Origin: Streptomyces spiroverticillatus
GTDB taxonomy: Bacteria; Actinomycetota; Actinomycetes; Streptomycetales; Streptomycetaceae
DNA: 64,000 nt
Assembly: GCA_014650415.1 (NCBI GenBank)
Contig: BMUX01000004.1
Coordinates: 62,001-126,000, forward strand
Reading direction: 5' to 3'
Position 1 is the stretch's first letter. Every line of letters begins with the position of its first letter. Under the pieces are notes generated by a model. It was not told where the DNA came from, did no database searches, and was given only the letters and a program-made list of their open reading frames with translations. The position numbers were made by a program, and so were the translations under genes. Positions 60,201 to 64,000 of this stretch are shown one piece after another.

Positions 60201-61281
60201 GGCCGACCACCGCACTTCCGGTGACGATGTCCGCGAGGTGCGCGAGGGATGCGGAGCCGGGCAACAGGTAGCCGCTGTGGTCGCTGTCGCCCGCATCGAA
60301 GCGGCGGGCGCCGAAGGCGGGCGACACCGGGTCGGCCCCGAAGCCCACGGTGGTGACGCCCAGGTCGAGTGCGGTGTGCGGGACGCCGCCGATCCAGTCG
60401 GCGCTCCCCCGGCCCGCCCAGACGGTGGCCCGGGTGCCGAGCGCGTCGACGCGTTCGGCGTCGGTGCCGATGCCGGGGCTGCCGAAGAGGACCAGGTTCG
60501 CCGCTTCGACGCCGGGGGCGGCTGCGGCGCAGACGACGGCACCGTAGGAGTGGCAGAGGTAGGAGACCGGCACACCGGAGCGCAGAGCGGTCAACTCACC
60601 CGCGAATAGGCTGAGTTCGCGTGCCGCTTCGTAGGCGCGCCCGGCCGTGAGGGCGTCGGTGCTGACGGTGGCCGGGGTGCGGTAGCCGACCCAGGCGACG
60701 ACGGCGGTATGCGGGCCCGCCGCGCGCAGCAGGGCCTCGGCCCCGTCCCGCAGCCGGTCGTAGTGGTCGACGGAGGTGTCCGCCCCGGGCACCAGAACGG
60801 CGATCCGGTCCGCCCGCGCGAGGTCCCCGAACACCTCGACCGTACGCCCGCCGTCACGCCCGTCGAAGGCAAGGAACTGCCGGGATGGCAGGGCGAGTTG
60901 ACGGAGTGCGGCGGCACGCTTGCGCGACCCGTGCGCGTCGGCGGCGGCTGCCGCGTCACGGATCCCGGCCCGCCGGGCGGCGTACCGCTCGGCGAGGTCG
61001 CCGGCGGTGGCGGCACGCAGCGGGGCGAGGGAGGCGGGGGCCGGGGCGGGTATCCCGGTGGCCCCGGCCGCACCGGACACGGGCAGCACCACGGACCCGA
61101 CGACGACCCCGGCCAGCACCCCCCGCACCAAACGCCCGGACCGAAACCGCCCCCGCAGGAAGCCCCGCCCACCGGACCGGCCACCCCGGAGACCGCCCAC
61201 ACCGGTGCCCGCACCGCCATGCCGGTCGCCTGTCCTGGGGGCCGGGCGGTGGGGCTCGGCAGAGCTGGGATGCGGGTTCAT
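60193..61281 (-). CDS. Exported alpha/beta hydrolase of the DUF1023 family
   Basis: 362 residues from ATG 61281. An Arg/Gly-rich start (GGRGFLRGRFRSGRLVRG) precedes a hydrophobic segment (VLAGVVVGSVVLPVSGAAGA), so it is secreted or anchored. The DUF1023 domain shows VFGDLARADRIAVLVPGADT, VVAWVGYRTPATVSTDALTA and the nucleophile in VSYLCHSYGAVVCAAAAP. The C-terminal His is in DAGDSDHSGYLLP. These are probable esterases or lipases of actinobacteria. The gene is coupled to the acyltransferase downstream. Confidence 0.88.
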   Translation of the reverse strand: MNPHPSSAEPHRPAPRTGDRHGGAGTGVGGLRGGRSGGRGFLRGRFRSGRLVRGVLAGVVVGSVVLPVSGAAGATGIPAPAPASLAPLRAATAGDLAERYAARRAGIRDAAAAADAHGSRKRAAALRQLALPSRQFLAFDGRDGGRTVEVFGDLARADRIAVLVPGADTSVDHYDRLRDGAEALLRAAGPHTAVVAWVGYRTPATVSTDALTAGRAYEAARELSLFAGELTALRSGVPVSYLCHSYGAVVCAAAAPGVEAANLVLFGSPGIGTDAERVDALGTRATVWAGRGSADWIGGVPHTALDLGVTTVGFGADPVSPAFGARRFDAGDSDHSGYLLPGSASLAHLADIVTGSAVVGRA

Positions 61282-61421
61282 GGTGGTGGTCCTTCCGTAC
61301 CGGTGGCAGCTCCTGCTGCTGGTACGGAACTTAGGGATCGCCCCGTGTCGTCGGCGTCCCCCGCCGGATGGCACCTGCCGCGTACCTCTCACGTATGACA
61401 GGGACTACGGGGCACGGCGAA

Positions 61422-61456
61422 GGGGCCGGTCACCGCACTCCGCGGCGACCGGCCCC
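61422..61456. terminator. Terminator hairpin after glyoxylate carboligase
   Basis: GGGGCCGGTC (61422-61431) pairs with GACCGGCCCC (61447-61456), 15-nt loop, 21 nt beyond the gcl stop on the minus strand. Confidence 0.75.
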
Positions 61457-61477
61457 TCGTTCCCCCCTGCTTCCCGG

Positions 61478-63262
61478 CTACTCGCCGGTGAACGCGCGCA
61501 CGGCGGTCGGCGCGTGGCCGGGCTCGGTCACGATGTCCTCCCACTCGTTGACGGCGTCGATGCCCGCGCCGCTCATCGAGATGTTGGTGACGCGCTCCAG
61601 GATCGCCTCGACGACGACCGGCACCTGGAACTCCTGAGCCAGCTTCTTCGCCTCCTCGAAGGCGGGCAGCAGCTGGTCGGGCTCGGTGACGCGGATGGCC
61701 TTGCAGCCCAGGCCCTCGACGACCTTGACGTGGTCGACGCCGTAGACGCCCAGCTCGGGCGAGTTGATGTTCTCGAACTCCAGGTTGACCTGGAAGTTGA
61801 TGTCCAGGTTCCGCTGGGCCTGACGGATCAGGCCCAGGTAGGAGTTGTTGACCAGGACGTGGACGTACGGGATCTTGTGCTGCGCGCCGACGGCCAGCTC
61901 CTCCAGCATGAACTGGAAGTCGTAGTCGCCGGAGAGGGCGACGACCTGGCCCTCGGGGTCTGCGGTGGCGACGCCGAGCGCGGCCGGGATGGTCCAGCCG
62001 AGCGGGCCTGCCTGGCCGCAGTTGATCCAGTGGCGCGGCTTGTAGACGTGGAGCATCTGCGCGCCGGCGATCTGGGAGAGGCCGATGGTGGTGACGTACC
62101 GGGTCTCGGGGCCGAAGGCGCGGTTCATCTCCTCGTAGACGCGCTGCGGCTTGAGCGGCACGTTGTCGAAGTGCGTACGGCGCTGGAGCTTGGCCTTGCG
62201 GTCCTGCGTGGAGGCGGCCCACGCGCTGCGGTCGGGCAGCTTGCCCTCCGCCTTCAGCTCCTTGGCGACCTCGACGAACAGCTCCAGGGCGGCCTTGGCG
62301 TCGGAGGCGATCCCGTAGTCCGGCGCGAAGATCTTGCCCAGCTGGGTGGGCTCGATGTCGACGTGGACGAACTTGCGGCCCTCGGTGTAGACGGCCAGGT
62401 CACCGGTGTGACGGTTGGCCCAGCGGTTGCCGATGCCCAGGACGAAGTCGGACTCCAGGAAGTTCGCGTTGCCGTAGCGGTGCGAGGTCTGCAGGCCCAC
62501 CATGCCGGCGTTGAGCTCGTGGTCGTCGGGGACGATGCCCCAGCCCATGAGGGTGGGGATGACCGGGGTGCCGGTCAGCTCGGCGAACTCCAGGAGCAGG
62601 TCGGAGGCGTCGGCGTTGATGACACCGCCACCGGCGACGATCAGCGGGCGCTCCGACTCCAGGAGGAAGGAGATCGCCTTCTCGACCTGCGGGCGGGTCG
62701 CGACCGGCTTGTAGACCGGGAGCGGCTGGTACGTCTCGGGGTCGAACTCGATCTCGGTGAGCTGCACGTCGATCGGCAGGTCGATGAGGACCGGGCCCGG
62801 ACGGCCGGAGCGCATCAGGTGGAAGGCCTCCTGGAACACGCCCGGGACCTGCGCGGCCTCCAGGACGGTGGTGGCCTTCTTGGTGACCGGCTTGGCGATC
62901 GACGCGATGTCGACGGCCTGGAAGTCCTCCTTGTGGAGCTTCGCGACCGGGGCCTGGCCGGTGATGCACAGGATCGGGATCGAGTCCGCGATGGCCGAGT
63001 AGAGGCCGGTGATCATGTCGGTGCCGGCGGGGCCTGACGTACCGATGCAGACGCCGATGTTGCCGGCGTTGCTGCGGGTGTAGCCCTCGGCCATGTGGGA
63101 CGCGCCCTCGACGTGGCGGGCGAGCGTGTGCTTGATCCCGCCGCCGACCTGGAGGGCCTTGTAGAAGGGGTTGATCGCCGCGCCGGGCACGCCGAACGCG
63201 TGGCTGACGCCTTCGCGCTTGAGGATCTCAACAGCCGCGAGGGCGGCGGTCATACGGGGCAT
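61478..63262 (-). CDS. gcl: Glyoxylate carboligase (tartronate-semialdehyde synthase)
   Basis: 594 residues, the normal length. Thiamine-diphosphate enzyme: N-terminal [20 protein letters not shown], where Val51 replaces the Glu found in nearly all other enzymes of the family, a hallmark of Gcl. The ThDP/Mg2+ motif is [20 protein letters not shown] to [20 protein letters not shown]-binding middle domain present. It joins two glyoxylates into tartronate semialdehyde and CO2. Hyi and the reductase at 54955-56742 use the product. It stands alone with the paired AllR-like operator 29 bp upstream of its start. Confidence 0.97.
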   Translation of the reverse strand: MPRMTAALAAVEILKREGVSHAFGVPGAAINPFYKALQVGGGIKHTLARHVEGASHMAEGYTRSNAGNIGVCIGTSGPAGTDMITGLYSAIADSIPILCITGQAPVAKLHKEDFQAVDIASIAKPVTKKATTVLEAAQVPGVFQEAFHLMRSGRPGPVLIDLPIDVQLTEIEFDPETYQPLPVYKPVATRPQVEKAISFLLESERPLIVAGGGVINADASDLLLEFAELTGTPVIPTLMGWGIVPDDHELNAGMVGLQTSHRYGNANFLESDFVLGIGNRWANRHTGDLAVYTEGRKFVHVDIEPTQLGKIFAPDYGIASDAKAALELFVEVAKELKAEGKLPDRSAWAASTQDRKAKLQRRTHFDNVPLKPQRVYEEMNRAFGPETRYVTTIGLSQIAGAQMLHVYKPRHWINCGQAGPLGWTIPAALGVATADPEGQVVALSGDYDFQFMLEELAVGAQHKIPYVHVLVNNSYLGLIRQAQRNLDINFQVNLEFENINSPELGVYGVDHVKVVEGLGCKAIRVTEPDQLLPAFEEAKKLAQEFQVPVVVEAILERVTNISMSGAGIDAVNEWEDIVTEPGHAPTAVRAFTGE

Positions 63263-63601
63263 CGGGTCACTCCTGTGCTTCAGGCCGGTTTTCCGTAATG
63301 CGGAATAACTGTTCTGCTATGTGGAAGCAACATAGGATGCGGAGGTGTCGCCGTCAAGGGAGGAGTCCACGGATCGGGAGCGGCGCGGGTGGAGGACCGC
63401 ACAAAGCGGCACACGGAGGCACGCGGTGGAGTCCACGGATCGAAACGTCGACAGAAAAGACGCGAAGTGCCTGCCAAGGCTTCACAGTTGGTGTGACCAT
63501 GGAATGACACAGCGCATCAGTCGTTCATGCGTTCCCGCGTTCACGCCCGGTCGCGCGCCGCCGGACGTGCCCGCCGGACGAGATGTCCCGGAGGTCGCCC
63601 C
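63263..63601. other. 339-nt intergenic region between gcl and the zinc-ribbon gene
   Basis: Holds the gcl promoter with its tandem operator and a 15-bp direct repeat, GGAGTCCACGGATCG, at 63362-63376 and 63428-63442. No RNA gene was recognised. Confidence 0.6.
63291..63326. promoter_or_regulatory. Tandem TTCCR-N5-YGGAA operator upstream of gcl
   Basis: TTCCGTAATGCGGAA (63291-63305, perfect arms) and TTCTGCTATGTGGAA (63312-63326), 21 bp apart. Confidence 0.78.
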
Positions 63602-64000
63602 ATGGGAAGCAGCGTGCCGGTGCGGTGCCCCGCCTGCCGCCGTGACCACGCGTACGAACCGCCCGTCTTCCCCTGCGCGTGCGGCGCGCCGCTGGCCCCG
63701 CCGCTCCAGCGCGACGCACCGGCGCAGACCGTCACGCACCGCACGTGGACGGACTCCTGGGTGACGGTCCGCTGCGAGTCGTGCGGCCGCAACGACCAGT
63801 GGCCCCAGCCGGAACTGGGCTGCGGCTGCGGTGCGGTCCTGCGCATCCCGGTCCGGCCCGCCCCCACCGTGCCCCCGACCGCGGAACCCGCTGGGCGGCC
63901 TGCGATGCGGCCCGAGTCGCTCCGTACGGACGAATCGGTGACCGCGTCGGCCTCGGACGTCGGAGCGGGCCCGGGCGTCGGCGCGGGCCCGGACACCGGC
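63602..64000 (+). CDS. Zinc-ribbon protein of unknown function (3' end beyond window)
   Basis: Starts at ATG 63602 with a perfect GGAGG seven nucleotides upstream and stays open to the window edge (133 residues visible). Cys pairs form at least two zinc ribbons: VRCPACRRDHAYEPP with FPCACGAPLA, then VRCESCGRNDQWPQPELGCG with CGCGAVLRIP. A Pro/Thr linker and a Gly/Ala/Pro-rich stretch (GAGPGVGAGP) follow. No function is recognised; the later part of the protein is not visible. It is divergent from gcl. Confidence 0.8.
   Translation, partial: MGSSVPVRCPACRRDHAYEPPVFPCACGAPLAPPLQRDAPAQTVTHRTWTDSWVTVRCESCGRNDQWPQPELGCGCGAVLRIPVRPAPTVPPTAEPAGRPAMRPESLRTDESVTASASDVGAGPGVGAGPDTG

Noticed and set aside
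63362..63442. GGAGTCCACGGATCG direct repeat as an attachment site
   Set aside because: Only 15 bp, 66 bp apart, with no integrase or tRNA nearby.
1..64000. tRNA, rRNA, CRISPR arrays, intact insertion sequences or prophage genes
   Set aside because: None recognised on reading both strands; repeats found are short tandem units, not spaced arrays, and no transposase or integrase was seen.

Overview
The window is high-GC actinobacterial DNA, almost certainly Streptomyces. Third codon positions are almost all G or C, GTG and TTG starts are common, several two-component systems sit next to their targets, and many protein families present (DUF5955, DUF4236, DUF1023, CGNR zinc-finger proteins, GH46 chitosanases, SpoIIE-type phosphatases) are typical of that genus. 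From memory the gene content and order resemble the SCO6200-SCO6250 part of the S. coelicolor chromosome; this was not checked by alignment.

Layout. 1-6.5 kb: a NarL-type two-component system cut by the window edge, a DMT exporter, an acyltransferase/SGNH lipoprotein pair and an SDR. 6.5-11 kb: signalling genes (STAS protein, two SpoIIE-type phosphatases, MarR regulator). 11-14.6 kb: allantoicase, allantoinase and an IclR regulator (AllR-like). 14.7-18.4 kb: ABC exporter divergent from its histidine kinase/response regulator. 18.5-24.5 kb: a 1359-aa HEAT-repeat protein and small conserved genes. 24.8-26.4 kb: malate synthase. 26.6-41.7 kb: accessory genes (flavin monooxygenase, CGNR regulator, alpha/beta hydrolase fused to an NAD(P)-binding domain, Ski2-like helicase, Excalibur and DUF4236 proteins, FN3 lipoprotein, YfcC carrier, HxlR/MFS pair, exonuclease). 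41.7-47.3 kb: TetR scar, TetR/MFS pair, a hydrolase lacking its serine, tandem chitosanases. 47.4-58.4 kb: purine transport and breakdown. 58.8-63.3 kb: acyltransferase, DUF1023 hydrolase, glyoxylate carboligase. A zinc-ribbon gene runs off the right edge.

The genes encode a nearly complete route from 8-oxoguanine/urate to central metabolism. Two NCS2 permeases import purines and 8-oxoguanine deaminase yields urate. Uricase, HIU hydrolase and OHCU decarboxylase give allantoin, and catalase can remove the uricase H2O2. Allantoinase and allantoicase lead towards glyoxylate (no ureidoglycolate lyase is seen here). Glyoxylate is used by malate synthase or by Gcl, Hyi and tartronate semialdehyde reductase to give glycerate.

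The most interesting signal is regulatory. Four promoters (allB/allR, malate synthase, hyi-glxR, gcl) each carry two copies of TTCCR-N5-YGGAA exactly 21 bp apart, a strong candidate AllR operator. A second palindrome, TTCAAC-N5-GTTGAA, marks the allB, malate synthase, uraD-hiuH-uox and catalase promoters. A second unusual pattern is tandem repeats that begin at or span stop codons, most strikingly between convergent genes.
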